Part shown: piece after piece, positions 17,449 to 26,731 of the stretch
How positions within the stretch are numbered: position 1 is the stretch's first letter
How the letters are laid out: each line of letters starts with the position of its first letter
Program-made: the position numbers and the translations under genes
Notes under the pieces: model-generated
Database searches by the model: none
What the model saw: only the letters and a program-made list of their open reading frames with translations
What the model was told of the DNA's origin: nothing
Assembly (NCBI RefSeq): GCF_937927635.1
Contig: NZ_CALBRW010000007.1
Coordinates: 1-64,000, forward strand
DNA from: an uncultured Microbacterium sp.
GTDB taxonomy: Bacteria; Actinomycetota; Actinomycetes; Actinomycetales; Microbacteriaceae
DNA length: 64,000 nt
Direction of reading: 5' to 3'

Positions 17449-18686
17449 AGTGGCTCAACACCCCTGCGCACGCCCGCTGGCTGGAGGCGGAGGCCGACCG
17501 GACCTTCGAATTCGGCCGTGCCGCTAAGGTGTCGAACGGATTCGGCTGGCTGAGCAACCAGGGCGCGGTCCGAGAGGACAAGAACACCGAGCTCTGGATC
17601 ACCAGCCGCATGGTGCACGTGTACTCGCTGGCAGCACTCATGGGTCGTCCCGGCGCGGCTTCGTACGTGGATCACGGCATCCGGGCACTGAACGGCGTGC
17701 TGCGCGACCACGTCAACGGCGGATGGTTCGCCGAGGTGGATGCGGCGGGCCCGGTCGATGACACCAAGGCCGGCTATGCCCATTGCTTCGTGCTCCTCGG
17801 TGCCGCGAGCGCCACGGCCGCGGGCCGGCCGGGCGCGCGCGAGCTGCTGGACGACGCCATCGAGCTGTTCGAGAAGCGCTTCTGGGATGACGAGAACCAG
17901 GTCAGCCTGGAGTCGTGGAACGCGGACTTCACCGAGACGGAGGCGTACCGCGGCGGCAACGTCAACATGCACTCGGTGGAGGCCTTCCTCGTGATCGCGG
18001 ATGTCACCGGCGATGATGTGTGGCTGCACCGCGCGCTCGCGATCTCGGCCCGGGTGATCCACGACGTCGCCCGCAGCAACAGCTACCGGGTCGTGGAGCA
18101 CTTCGACGAGAACCTCGACCCGCTGTTCGAGTACAACACCGACAACCGTGCGCACCGCTTCCGCGCCTACGGTGGGACGCCGGGTCACTGGACCGAATGG
18201 GCCCGCCTGCTGCTGTCGCTGCGCGCGTCGCTCCTGGATCGTGGCCTGGATGCCCCCGAATGGCTGCTCGAAGATGCTGTCGGCGTCTTCCAGGCGGCGG
18301 TGCGCGACGCATGGGAGCCGGACGGGAACCCCGGATTCGTGTACTCGGTGGGCTGGGACGGGCGGCCGGTGGTGCGCGAGCGCATCCGCTGGGTCGTGGT
18401 CGAGGCGATGGGCGGCGCGTCCGCGCTGTACAACGTCACCGGCGAGGAGCAGTACGAGCAGTGGTACCAGCGATTCTGGGACTATGCGAAGAACCACCTG
18501 ATGGACACTGAGAACGGTTCATGGTGGCAGGAGCTCTCCCCGGAGAACGTCGTCTCCACCGAGGTCTGGGACGGTAAGCCCGACATCTACCACCTGATGC
18601 ACTGCCTGCTGGTGCCGCGCCTGCCCCTGGCTCCCGCGATGGCACCGGCACTCGCCGCCGGCCTGCTGGACTCGGTGACGTCATGA
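17445..18686 (+). CDS. yihS: sulfoquinovose isomerase, YihS-like (AGE family)
   Basis: A 413-residue (alpha/alpha)6-barrel aldose-ketose isomerase of the N-acylglucosamine 2-epimerase family. As far as I recall the E. coli YihS sequence, the two have equal length and extended identity (MKW-N-T, WIT-R-M-HVYS, YRGGN-NMH-VEAFL, AHRFRA-GGTPGHW-EW). The active-site residues fall at the same numbers: Arg55, His176, His248 and His383. It converts sulfoquinovose to 6-deoxy-6-sulfofructose in the cytoplasm, the first committed step of sulfo-EMP glycolysis. It overlaps the gene before it and the kinase after it by ATGA, so translation is coupled. Confidence 0.95.
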   Translation: MKWLNTPAHARWLEAEADRTFEFGRAAKVSNGFGWLSNQGAVREDKNTELWITSRMVHVYSLAALMGRPGAASYVDHGIRALNGVLRDHVNGGWFAEVDAAGPVDDTKAGYAHCFVLLGAASATAAGRPGARELLDDAIELFEKRFWDDENQVSLESWNADFTETEAYRGGNVNMHSVEAFLVIADVTGDDVWLHRALAISARVIHDVARSNSYRVVEHFDENLDPLFEYNTDNRAHRFRAYGGTPGHWTEWARLLLSLRASLLDRGLDAPEWLLEDAVGVFQAAVRDAWEPDGNPGFVYSVGWDGRPVVRERIRWVVVEAMGGASALYNVTGEEQYEQWYQRFWDYAKNHLMDTENGSWWQELSPENVVSTEVWDGKPDIYHLMHCLLVPRLPLAPAMAPALAAGLLDSVTS

Positions 18687-19630
18687 CATCGGCACTCGCG
18701 GTCTTCGTAGGCGTCGCGACCGAGGACTCGATCGCGGTCGTCGACCGGTACCCGGGCGCCGACGAGCGCATCGTCGCCTCGGGGATGGTGTTCGGCGGGG
18801 GAGGTCCGGCGGCCACCGCCGCGGTCACCGCGGCACGCCTCGGCGTGCCGAGTGCCGCCATCGCAGCGGTGGGAGAGGATGAGGCAGCCGATCGCGTGCG
18901 CGAGCGACTGCGCTCCGAGGGCGTCGACATCTCCGGCATCGTGACCGTGCCCGGGGCCGAGACCTCGCGCAGCATCGTCGTGATCAGCGGCGCCGAGCGG
19001 TCCAGGGCGATCGTGAATCGCGTCGGGCCCGCGCTCGAGGTCTCCGGCGACCCGCGCGCCCTCGAGCTGGTGGCCGGAGCGAGGTGGGTGCACGTCGATC
19101 AGCACGGCTGGCGTGCGGTGCACAACGCGCGGGAGCGGGTCGGATCGGGCATCCGGCTGTCGATCGACGCGGGCAACCACATCCCCGGCCTCAACCTGCA
19201 CGACACCGCCCTCTACGCCCCCACCCGCGAGGCGCTCGAGCGGCGCTACGGCGCCGTCGGCATCGCCGACGGCATGCGCCGCGCACTCGCCGAGGGCGCC
19301 GGAGCCGTGGTCGTCACCGACGGAGGTCGCGGGTCCCACGGCCTGCGCGCCGACGGCACCGCTGTCTTCGCTGCCCCTCCTGCGGTCCAGCTCGTGAGCA
19401 CTCTCGGCGCGGGCGACGTCTTCCATGGAGCGCTGATCGCCGCCCTGATCCGCAACGAGGACGGCACGCTCGAGGGCGGATTCGAACGGGCGGTGGCCTA
19501 CGCCACCGTCGTGGCCACGCTCTCCTGCCGCGGCATCGACGGGAGATCGAGCATACCCGACCACGACGAGACGATGCGGGTGCTGACGGCGGCCGAAGCG
19601 GATGCCCGGACCGTCCGAGAAGCCGTCTGA
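18683..19630 (+). CDS. yihV: 6-deoxy-6-sulfofructose kinase, YihV-like (PfkB family)
   Basis: A 315-residue ribokinase/PfkB-family sugar kinase. GGGGPAATAAVTAARLGV near residue 35 matches the YihV GGGPAATAAVAAARLGA segment. The C-terminal catalytic signature LGAGDVFHGAL supplies the Asp base and anion hole, and the end SSIPDHDETM resembles the YihV tail. It should phosphorylate sulfofructose with ATP to the 1-phosphate. Position between isomerase and aldolase, with ATGA overlap to the isomerase, supports the role. A generic fructokinase is the alternative, made unlikely by the neighbours. Confidence 0.92.
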   Translation: MTSALAVFVGVATEDSIAVVDRYPGADERIVASGMVFGGGGPAATAAVTAARLGVPSAAIAAVGEDEAADRVRERLRSEGVDISGIVTVPGAETSRSIVVISGAERSRAIVNRVGPALEVSGDPRALELVAGARWVHVDQHGWRAVHNARERVGSGIRLSIDAGNHIPGLNLHDTALYAPTREALERRYGAVGIADGMRRALAEGAGAVVVTDGGRGSHGLRADGTAVFAAPPAVQLVSTLGAGDVFHGALIAALIRNEDGTLEGGFERAVAYATVVATLSCRGIDGRSSIPDHDETMRVLTAAEADARTVREAV

Positions 19631-19644
19631 GAAGAGGAACACGA

Positions 19645-20529
19645 ATGACCGACACGAGTACCGACACCGACCGTCTCGCACCCCTGCGCAGACCGTCCGG
19701 AGCCTTCGCGATGCTGGCAGTCGACCAGCGGGAGGCGCTGCGGAACATGCTCGCCGAGCACAGCGACACCCCCGTAACGGACGAGCAGGTCACGGCCTTC
19801 AAGCTCGATGCGGCCCGTATCCTCACCCCGTACGCGTCCGCGGTCCTGATCGACCGGCAGTTCGCGCTCGACGAGGCGATCTCTCAGGGCATCGTCGACT
19901 CGGGCTGCGGTCTGATCGGCTCCGCCGACCACTTCGAGTCGGCGCACGGCGAGCTGGTGGGCGAGGTCACGATCGACCGGCTCGTCGACGCGCGCGCGCT
20001 CAAAGCCCGGGGCGTGGTCGCGCTCAAGTTGCTCGTGCTGCACCGTCCGGATGAGGATCCCGCTGAGCGCGTGGCGATGACCCGCGAGTTCATCGGCATC
20101 TGCGCCGACGCGGGGCTGGCCAGCATCATCGAGCCGGTCTCGCGCGCCCCGCTCGCGGGTGGGGACTGGGACTGGAACGCGGGCATTCACCAGGCAGCAG
20201 CGGAGCTGGGAGGGCTCGGCGCCGACCTGTACAAGGCGGAGATGCCCCTGCACGGGAAGGGCGACGAGGTCGTGCTGCGCGCGGAATGCGCACGGCTGAC
20301 CGCAGCCGTCGACGGACCCTGGGTGATTCTGTCATCCGGCGTCTCCCCGGATCTATTTCCCGAGGCGGTGCGGATCGCCTGCGACGCCGGCGCGTCCGGA
20401 TTCCTCGCCGGCCGTGCCGTCTGGGCGCCCTCCCTCGGCGCCGACGACGTGACCGCCGACCTCGAGACCCATGCCGTCGCACGATTGCGGCGGCTCTGCG
20501 ACGTCGCCGACCGTGCGGTCGGACGATGA
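19645..20529 (+). CDS. yihT: 6-deoxy-6-sulfofructose-1-phosphate aldolase, YihT-like (class I)
   Basis: A 294-residue class I aldolase of the LacD/YihT group. The N-terminal SGAFAMLAVDQREALR, the middle ALKLLVLHRPDEDP and the end WVILSSGV / GFLAGRAVW all closely match YihT. Lys197 in GADLYKAEMP is the expected Schiff-base lysine. It cleaves sulfofructose 1-phosphate to dihydroxyacetone phosphate and sulfolactaldehyde. The start at 19645 has an SD (GAAGAGGAA) and lies 14 bp after the kinase stop. It is immediately followed by the ABC importer genes, so uptake and cleavage are co-expressed. Confidence 0.94.
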   Translation: MTDTSTDTDRLAPLRRPSGAFAMLAVDQREALRNMLAEHSDTPVTDEQVTAFKLDAARILTPYASAVLIDRQFALDEAISQGIVDSGCGLIGSADHFESAHGELVGEVTIDRLVDARALKARGVVALKLLVLHRPDEDPAERVAMTREFIGICADAGLASIIEPVSRAPLAGGDWDWNAGIHQAAAELGGLGADLYKAEMPLHGKGDEVVLRAECARLTAAVDGPWVILSSGVSPDLFPEAVRIACDAGASGFLAGRAVWAPSLGADDVTADLETHAVARLRRLCDVADRAVGR

Positions 20530-20569
20530 CCACCCAGCAACACACCACCAACACAACGGAGTAATGGGA

Positions 20570-21889
20570 ATGTCTGCATTTGAGAAGTGGCAGCCGACGC
20601 GCCGCCAGCTGTTCGGAGCCGCAGGAGCACTGGGCCTGAGCGCCGTCCTCGCCTCGTGCGCAGGACCCGGTACAGGCGCGGGCACGAGTACGGCCGGCAG
20701 CGGAGGAGGCCTCAAGCCCGGCGGCAAGGTCAAGGGCGACATCTCGTTCGCGCACTGGCGCGGCGAGGACCGCGAGGCGTTCGCTGACCTGATCAAGAAG
20801 TTCGTCGAGAAGTACCCCGGCACCTCGGTGAGCCAGGACATCTCGACCTCGAACGACTACGCCGCGCAGGCCTTCCGACGCTTGCGCGACGGGAAGATCG
20901 GCGACGTCGCGGTGGCCGGGCGCGGCGATCAGTTCGAGCAGTTCACCTCGACCGGCCTGTTCATCCCCCTGGACGACACTGGACTGACCGAGAAGTACCA
21001 GGCCAGCCTCATCACGGAGGGCGCGAAGGACGGCAAGCAGTACGGCTACCCGTACCAGATCGTCTACAACGTGCCGATCGCGAACATGGACCTGCTCAGC
21101 AGTGTCGGCGTCACCGAGGCACCCGCCGACTGGGACTCCTACATCGACATGCTCGACAAGCTCAAGGCAAAGGGACTCACGCCGATCGCGTTCCCCGGGG
21201 CGGATGCCGGCAACGCGGGCCAGTTGATGAACTCGATGGTCATGAACATCGCCCCGTCCGATGACATGTTCACGAAGATCGAGAACGGCGAGTACAAGTG
21301 CACGGATGACTGGTTCATCGAGATGCTGCGCAAATACCAGCAGCTCGGCGCGTACATCCAGCCCAACGCCGCCGGCACCGCAGTGGAGCCCGCCCAGCAG
21401 ATGTTCGCGACGCAGAAGGCCGCGATCTTGTCGACCGGCAGTTACCACATCGCCGCGGTGCGCGCGTTGGGGGCGAAGTTCCCGATCGACCTCGTGCCCG
21501 CACGCACCAACGCGAAGGGCGAGGGCAAGTACGAGGGCATCTACAACGCGACCTTCATCCTGGGCATCAACTCCAAGAGCGCCAACAAGCCGACCGCGCT
21601 GGCCTGGCTGGAGTTCCTCAGCGACGCGAAGAACGCTGGCGAGTACGGCGACGCGACCGCCCAGCACACGTCGGTGGCGGGGGTCGAGTACAAGAACCCC
21701 GACCTGAAGCGCATCGCGCCGTGGCTGGATCGCAAGCTCGTCATCGCACCCCGCTTCCAGTTCCTCGACCTCGACATGCGCAATGCGGTCGAGGCGTCCG
21801 GCCTCGCGGCCATGACCGGTACCAGCCCCGAGAAGGCCGCCGAGGACGCGCAGAAGATCGTCGACGAGCGAATCGCAGCCAAGGGGTAG
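20570..21889 (+). CDS. ABC transporter sugar-binding lipoprotein (probably SQ or its glycosides)
   Basis: A 439-residue type 1 extracellular binding protein (SBP_bac_1 type). The N-terminus carries twin arginines (TRRQLFGAAG) and a lipobox ending LASC at about residue 28, so it may be a Tat-exported lipoprotein. It has the family's GDVAVAGRGDQFEQF and AFPGADAGNAGQ segments. It should deliver a sugar-like ligand to the two permeases that follow. Its place inside the SQ operon points to sulfoquinovose, sulfoquinovosyl glycerol or another SQ glycoside. No ATPase gene follows, so a shared MsiK-like ATPase encoded elsewhere is expected. The ATG at 20570 was preferred over 20564 because of SD spacing. 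Confidence 0.9.
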   Translation: MSAFEKWQPTRRQLFGAAGALGLSAVLASCAGPGTGAGTSTAGSGGGLKPGGKVKGDISFAHWRGEDREAFADLIKKFVEKYPGTSVSQDISTSNDYAAQAFRRLRDGKIGDVAVAGRGDQFEQFTSTGLFIPLDDTGLTEKYQASLITEGAKDGKQYGYPYQIVYNVPIANMDLLSSVGVTEAPADWDSYIDMLDKLKAKGLTPIAFPGADAGNAGQLMNSMVMNIAPSDDMFTKIENGEYKCTDDWFIEMLRKYQQLGAYIQPNAAGTAVEPAQQMFATQKAAILSTGSYHIAAVRALGAKFPIDLVPARTNAKGEGKYEGIYNATFILGINSKSANKPTALAWLEFLSDAKNAGEYGDATAQHTSVAGVEYKNPDLKRIAPWLDRKLVIAPRFQFLDLDMRNAVEASGLAAMTGTSPEKAAEDAQKIVDERIAAKG

Positions 21890-21893
21890 CACC

Positions 21894-22832
21894 GTGACCA
21901 CGACCGAGCTCATCGTCACGGCGACGGCGAAGAAGCGGCGGGTCGGCGTGCGGCGCGCCGGGAGGAGGACAGCGCCAGCGCTGTACCTCTTCCCGGTGCC
22001 CGCGCTGATCATCTACGTCGCGTTCTTCATCATCCCGACGCTGCAGACCTTCCAGTACTCGATCACGAACTGGGACGGCTACAGCGCGGCGTTCGACTAC
22101 GTCGGATTGAAGAACTTCGGCCGGGCCCTCACCGGTGACACCCTGTTCACCAACGCGCTGACGAACAACATGAAGTTCATGGGCGTCGTGGTGGTCGGCC
22201 AGACGGCGGTGGCACTGACCATGGCCGTGCTCCTGATGAAGAACACGAAGACGAACGTGTTCCTGCGCGCGCTGTACTTCTTCCCGACGATCCTGTCCTC
22301 GGTCTCGGTCGGGTTCATCTGGAAGTTCGTCTACGACCCCAACTACGGCGTGATCAACAGCATCCTGGGATCGGTCGGGGTGCAGGGGCCTGGCTTCCTC
22401 GGCGATGCAACGACCGCGATCTACTGGCTGGCGGTGACCCAGATCTGGTTCCACGCCGGCATGATGATCGTGATCTTCGTCGCAGGCCTGCAGGCCATCC
22501 CGGCGGAGCTCTACGAGGCGGCCGAGGTCGACGGGGCGGGCCCGTGGAAGCGGTTCACCTCGATCACCTGGCCGCTTATCGCGCCCGCGATGTCGATCGT
22601 GGTCGCTTACACGACCATCCAGTCCTTCAAGGCGTTCGACGTGGTGCTCAGCATCTCGGGGAACCCGCCGAGCAGGGCGCTGGACATCCTGTCGACCCGT
22701 ATCTACTCCACTTTCGCGAACTCTCAGTTCGGGTACGCCGCGGCCGAGTCGGTGCTGTTCATCATCTTCATCCTCGTGGCCGTGTTCGTGCTGCGCCGGT
22801 TCCTCCGACTCATCCAGAGGGGCGAATCATGA
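21894..22832 (+). CDS. ABC sugar permease, MalF-like
   Basis: A 312-residue integral membrane permease with about six helices. The EAA loop reads ELYEAAEVDGAGPWKRF at about residues 203-219, where the ATPase docks. It pairs with the next gene product to form the channel of a carbohydrate-type (CUT1) importer. It starts with GTG 4 nt after the binding-protein stop, and its stop overlaps the second permease start (ATGA). The cytoplasmic N-terminus is basic (KKRRVGVRRAGRR). Confidence 0.92.
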   Translation: MTTTELIVTATAKKRRVGVRRAGRRTAPALYLFPVPALIIYVAFFIIPTLQTFQYSITNWDGYSAAFDYVGLKNFGRALTGDTLFTNALTNNMKFMGVVVVGQTAVALTMAVLLMKNTKTNVFLRALYFFPTILSSVSVGFIWKFVYDPNYGVINSILGSVGVQGPGFLGDATTAIYWLAVTQIWFHAGMMIVIFVAGLQAIPAELYEAAEVDGAGPWKRFTSITWPLIAPAMSIVVAYTTIQSFKAFDVVLSISGNPPSRALDILSTRIYSTFANSQFGYAAAESVLFIIFILVAVFVLRRFLRLIQRGES

Positions 22833-23644
22833 TCGGAAAGCTCTCGCGCGGTGTCGTGCTCACCATCTATGCACTGCTCATCGCCATCCCCCTGATCGTC
22901 GTCTTCTCCGGGAGCTTCAAGACCACCAGCGAGCTCTTCGCGAACTCGTTCGGATTCCCGCCGAAGCCGAGCCTGGACAACTATCACGAGGTGCTCACCG
23001 GCGGGAACCTGGCCACCGCCTTCGCCAACAGCGCCGTGATCACGGTGTGCTCGGTAGTGCTGACCCTGTTCCTGGCGTCTCTGGCGGCGTACGGCATCTC
23101 GCGGATCCCGGGGTGGAAGGGCGTCGTGCTGCTCGGTGTCTTCGTGGTCGGGATGTCGGTGCCGACGCAGGCGAACATGATCCCGCAGTACGTGCAGTTC
23201 GGGCAGCTGGGTCTGCTCGACAGCCAGTTCGGCCTGATCCTCATCAACATCGTGATGACGCTGCCCGTGGCGGTGTTCATCCTTGGCGGCTTCATGAAGA
23301 CCCTGCCGACCGGACTGTACGAGGCCGCCGAGATCGACGGATCGGGTGCGTGGCGCACCTACGTTTCCATCGCGATGCCGCTCTCGGCGCCCTCGCTCGC
23401 GGCAACCGCGACGTTCCTGTTCGTCATGCACTGGAACGAGCTGCTCTATCCGTTGATGTTCATCTCCTCAGATTCGAAAGTGACCCTGCCTCTGGCGCTG
23501 CTGCGCTTCCAGGGCGAGTACCTCACGAACTATCCGGTGCTGTTCGCCGGCGTGGTGCTGGCATCCGTGCCGATCGTGATCGCGTACGTGTTCCTGCAGC
23601 GGTACTTCGTGGCGGGCATGACCAGCGGGGCCGTCAAGGGCTGA
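22829..23644 (+). CDS. ABC sugar permease, MalG-like
   Basis: A 271-residue permease with six predicted helices and the EAA motif GLYEAAEIDGSGAWRTY at about 164-180. It is the second channel subunit of the CUT1 importer in the SQ operon. It overlaps the preceding permease gene by ATGA. About 30 bp separate it from the aldehyde dehydrogenase gene, which has its own strong SD, so the transcript probably continues. Confidence 0.92.
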   Translation: MIGKLSRGVVLTIYALLIAIPLIVVFSGSFKTTSELFANSFGFPPKPSLDNYHEVLTGGNLATAFANSAVITVCSVVLTLFLASLAAYGISRIPGWKGVVLLGVFVVGMSVPTQANMIPQYVQFGQLGLLDSQFGLILINIVMTLPVAVFILGGFMKTLPTGLYEAAEIDGSGAWRTYVSIAMPLSAPSLAATATFLFVMHWNELLYPLMFISSDSKVTLPLALLRFQGEYLTNYPVLFAGVVLASVPIVIAYVFLQRYFVAGMTSGAVKG

Positions 23645-23673
23645 CATCGGCGTATGCCGGAGAAGGAGAACAC

Positions 23674-25098
23674 ATGGATACCAGGACCACCCTCATCGAC
23701 GGCGTCTGGACGGCGCTAGAGCGTCGTCGCGAGGTCACCTCGCCGGGGACCGGAGAAGTGGTGGGAAGCGTGTGCTGGGGGACCGCGGACGACGCCCGCC
23801 GGGCGGCGGATGCCGCGGCCGCGGCGTTCGAGTCCTGGGCGGGGATGCCAGGGCGGGCGCGCGCCGACATCCTGCTGCGGGCGGCCGATCTGCTCGCCGA
23901 GCGACGTGACGGGATCGCGCGCATGCTCGCGGCGGAGGCGGGTAAGCGCCTCCCAGAGGCAGTGGGCGAGTTGACGTTCTCGGCCGAGTACGTACGCTGG
24001 TTCGCCGAGGAGGTCCGCCGACCCCAGGGCAGCGTGTACGCGCAGGAGGATCCGGCGCGCCGGCATCTCAGCATCCGCAGCGCCGCAGGCGTGGTCGTCA
24101 GCCTGACGTCGTGGAACTTCCCCTGCTCGCTGCAGGCGCGCAAGCTGGCGCCGGCGCTCGCCGCGGGGTGCCCCGTCGTCGTGCGCGCGTCCGAACGGGC
24201 ACCGTTGGCGGTGACCGAGATGATCCGCGCGTTCACGGATGCGGGAGTGCCTGCGGGGGTGCTCGGGCTCGTCCACGGGCCGTCACGCGAGATCACGGAC
24301 GCCCTCCTCGAGCATCCGGCTGTGCGGGTGGTCACCTTCACAGGATCGACGGCGGTGGGGCGCGCGATCATGGCCAAGGCGGCTGAGAGAGTGGTGCGGC
24401 CGATGCTCGAACTGGGCGGCGACGCGGGGTTCGTGGTCTTCGACGACGCGGATGTCGACGAAGCCGTGGAGGCGGCACTGCTGGCGAAGACGCGCAACAC
24501 TGGACAGTCCTGTGTGGCGGCCAACCGCTTCATCGTGCACGAGGACGTCCATGACGAGTTCGTGGCCAAGCTCGCGGCACGGCTCGACGCGCTGACCATT
24601 GGAGACGGCCTCGCCGATCCGGTGCCGGATCTCGGGCCGATGATCGACGCGAAGGGCGTGCTCGCAGTGAACGAGATCGTGGCGGATGCCCTTGCGCGGG
24701 GGGCCCATGAGGCCACTGCGCCTCGCGAGGTTCCTTCGGGCGGGACCTTCGCAAAGCCGGCGCTGTTCACGCACGTTCCAGACGACGCTCGTATGGCACG
24801 GGAGGAGGTCTTCGGACCTGTTGCGGGTGTCTTCCCGTTCCGCACTGAGGATGAGGCGATCGCGCGCGCCAACGGAACGGAGATGGGACTGGCAGCCTAC
24901 GTCTTCTCTAAAGACGCGTCGCGATGCTGGCGCGTGGCGGAGAGGCTTCAGGCCGGCATTGTCGGAATCAATGATCCCCTGCCATCCGTGGCATTCGCAC
25001 CCATGGGCGGAGTGAAGCAGTCGGGACTGGGACGCGAGGGATCGACGATCGGACTCGAGGAGTTCACTGAGCCGAAGTACCTTGCATGGCGGTTGTGA
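23674..25098 (+). CDS. GabD-like aldehyde dehydrogenase, probable sulfolactaldehyde dehydrogenase
   Basis: A 474-residue ALDH of the succinate-semialdehyde (GabD) type. The catalytic Cys280 lies in NTGQSC, the general base Glu246 in MLELGG, and Asn148 in SWNFP. The usual KP-S/A-E cofactor motif reads RASE. In SQ clusters such enzymes oxidise 3-sulfolactaldehyde with NAD(P)+ to sulfolactate; that fits here because the aldolase upstream makes the aldehyde and no YihU-type reductase is present. It has a strong SD (AGAAGGAGAA). Plain succinate semialdehyde dehydrogenase is the alternative on sequence alone. The operon therefore predicts sulfolactate rather than dihydroxypropanesulfonate as the first C3 product. 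Confidence 0.88.
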   Translation: MDTRTTLIDGVWTALERRREVTSPGTGEVVGSVCWGTADDARRAADAAAAAFESWAGMPGRARADILLRAADLLAERRDGIARMLAAEAGKRLPEAVGELTFSAEYVRWFAEEVRRPQGSVYAQEDPARRHLSIRSAAGVVVSLTSWNFPCSLQARKLAPALAAGCPVVVRASERAPLAVTEMIRAFTDAGVPAGVLGLVHGPSREITDALLEHPAVRVVTFTGSTAVGRAIMAKAAERVVRPMLELGGDAGFVVFDDADVDEAVEAALLAKTRNTGQSCVAANRFIVHEDVHDEFVAKLAARLDALTIGDGLADPVPDLGPMIDAKGVLAVNEIVADALARGAHEATAPREVPSGGTFAKPALFTHVPDDARMAREEVFGPVAGVFPFRTEDEAIARANGTEMGLAAYVFSKDASRCWRVAERLQAGIVGINDPLPSVAFAPMGGVKQSGLGREGSTIGLEEFTEPKYLAWRL

Positions 25099-25123
25099 TC
25101 ATGCTGACTGGCCAGGGCCAGCC

Positions 25124-25870
25124 GTGGCGGTGACCGGCTGGCTTGCGCATCTAGCGCTGGGAGGCGCAGTGTTCCTCGGCGCTACGACGCAGCGAATCTC
25201 CGGTATGGGCTTCGCCTTGGTAGCTTCGCCATTCCTGGTGGCGCTGCTCGGTCCGTTCGAAGGCGTTGTGCTGATCAATCTGCTCGGCGCCGTGACTGCG
25301 TTCACGCTGTTCTTGACAGAGTGGCGGCGAGTCGAATACCGGCGGGTCGGACAGCTTCTGGTCCCGGCGGTCGTCATGGCCCTTCCCGGCGCGCTGGTGG
25401 CACGGCTGGTACCCTCGGCGATCCTCTCGATCGTCGTAGGAGGATTGGTCGTGCTCACCCTGGCGGGGAGCTTCTTCGCTGTGAGTAACGTGCGGGTGAT
25501 GGGCCGGGGAGGGGCGGTGCTGGCAGGTGGCATCTCGGGGTTCATGAGCGCATCGGCGGGAGTGGGAGGACCCGCGATTTCAGCATATGCGATCGCGATC
25601 CGATGGCCGCAACCAGCCTTCGCCGTGACGGTGCAGCCGTACTTCTGCGCTCTGGCGATCACGTCGCTCGTGTTCAAGGGAGCATTGCCGCAGCTGACAT
25701 GGGCAGACTGGACGGCGTGCGGAGCGGCGCTCGCTCTGGGTATCGTGGCCGGACAGCTCCTCGCACGGGTCGTGAAGCCGCGGGCAGCCCGGGCGATGGT
25801 CATCGTCCTGGCCTTCGCGGGTGCCGCTGTCATCATCATCAAGGGACTGCTGGAGTTGGGGGCGTTGTGA
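25124..25870 (+). CDS. TauE/SafE-family sulfite/organosulfonate exporter
   Basis: A membrane protein of about 248 residues with seven to eight hydrophobic segments of the TauE/SafE (DUF81) family. A glycine-rich GGISGFMSASAGVGGPAIS signature occurs at the start of the second half. Family members export sulfite, sulfoacetate or other C2-C3 sulfonates and recur in SQ clusters. Here it should remove sulfolactate or sulfite made by the pathway. The start is uncertain: GTG codons at 25124 and 25130 lie after the ALDH stop, while an in-frame ATG at 25082 would overlap the ALDH gene by 17 bp. Third-position GC is somewhat lower than in neighbours. Confidence 0.86.
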   Translation: MAVTGWLAHLALGGAVFLGATTQRISGMGFALVASPFLVALLGPFEGVVLINLLGAVTAFTLFLTEWRRVEYRRVGQLLVPAVVMALPGALVARLVPSAILSIVVGGLVVLTLAGSFFAVSNVRVMGRGGAVLAGGISGFMSASAGVGGPAISAYAIAIRWPQPAFAVTVQPYFCALAITSLVFKGALPQLTWADWTACGAALALGIVAGQLLARVVKPRAARAMVIVLAFAGAAVIIIKGLLELGAL

Positions 25871-25954
25871 GTCCGCTCGGGGCCGTCAGGCACCTATGTT
25901 GTAAGCAGGCGAGGCGCGCACGGCGCCGGCGGGTCGGTGTGGAGGCAGGTGAAC

Positions 25955-26731
25955 ATGGCAAGCAATGACGCTTTGACGTCGCGCCAGCGCGCGATCGTGC
26001 AGGACCTTAAGGAGCGCGGTTTCGTCTCGACGACTGCCCTCGCCGAGAAATATCAGGTGTCGGACATGACGATCCGGCGCGACGCCCGACGGCTCGAGCA
26101 GCAGGGGATCGCTCGCTCCGTGCACGGTGGCCTCATGCTCCCGCACGACACCATGCACGGCGTAGGTTTCGCGGCGCGCGCCAACAACGACAGCGACGCC
26201 AAGCACCGCATCGCCGCGGCGTGTGTGGAGATCATCGGGCCTCATGAACGTGTCTTCATCGATGCCGGCACCACTGCGTACAGCGTTGCGCGTGCACTGC
26301 CTGCGGCATTCGCGGGAACGCTGATTACGCACTCGGTCCCGGTTGCGCAGATCGCGCTGCAGTTGCCGGATGCCACGACAATCTCGCTGGGCGGCCAGCT
26401 CCTGCACGACAGTCAGGCGTTCGTGGGATACCTCGCGATCGCCAACCTCCGGGAACTTCGCGCGGAGACGGCGTTCATCGGGATAGCGGGTGTGGACCAG
26501 AACGGCCTCTACATCGAGCGGAATCTTGAGCTCTCAACGAAGCGCGCGATCATGGCGGCCTCCGATCGAGTCGTCCTGGTCGCCGCCTCCAGCAAGATGG
26601 GACGCAGCGATCTCGTGCGTCTGGGCGACTTCGGGGACATCGACGTGCTGGTGACGGATCGGCTACCACCGGATTCGATCGCGGCCGCGCTCGCAGAGGC
26701 GAACGTTCAAGTCATCGTCACCGATGAGTGA
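25955..26731 (+). CDS. DeoR-family repressor, CsqR/YihW-like position
   Basis: A 258-residue DeoR regulator. The N-terminal winged HTH is SRQRAIVQDLKERGFVSTTALAEKYQVSDMTIRRD, followed by the DeoRC sugar-phosphate domain with FIDAGTTAYSVARALP and AFIGIAGVDQNGLY. In E. coli the SQ genes are controlled by a DeoR protein (YihW/CsqR), so this is the natural candidate for the SQ operon, sensing an SQ-derived phosphate or SQ itself. A -10-like TATGTT at 25901-25906 suggests its own promoter. The SD GGAGG lies 9 nt before the ATG. It overlaps the next gene by 8 nt, and the two are surely co-translated. Confidence 0.9.
   Translation: MASNDALTSRQRAIVQDLKERGFVSTTALAEKYQVSDMTIRRDARRLEQQGIARSVHGGLMLPHDTMHGVGFAARANNDSDAKHRIAAACVEIIGPHERVFIDAGTTAYSVARALPAAFAGTLITHSVPVAQIALQLPDATTISLGGQLLHDSQAFVGYLAIANLRELRAETAFIGIAGVDQNGLYIERNLELSTKRAIMAASDRVVLVAASSKMGRSDLVRLGDFGDIDVLVTDRLPPDSIAAALAEANVQVIVTDE

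Noticed and set aside
17445..18686. N-acylglucosamine 2-epimerase or mannose isomerase
   Set aside because: The family fits, but identity along the whole length and active-site numbering match YihS, and the neighbours are kinase and aldolase of the SQ pathway.
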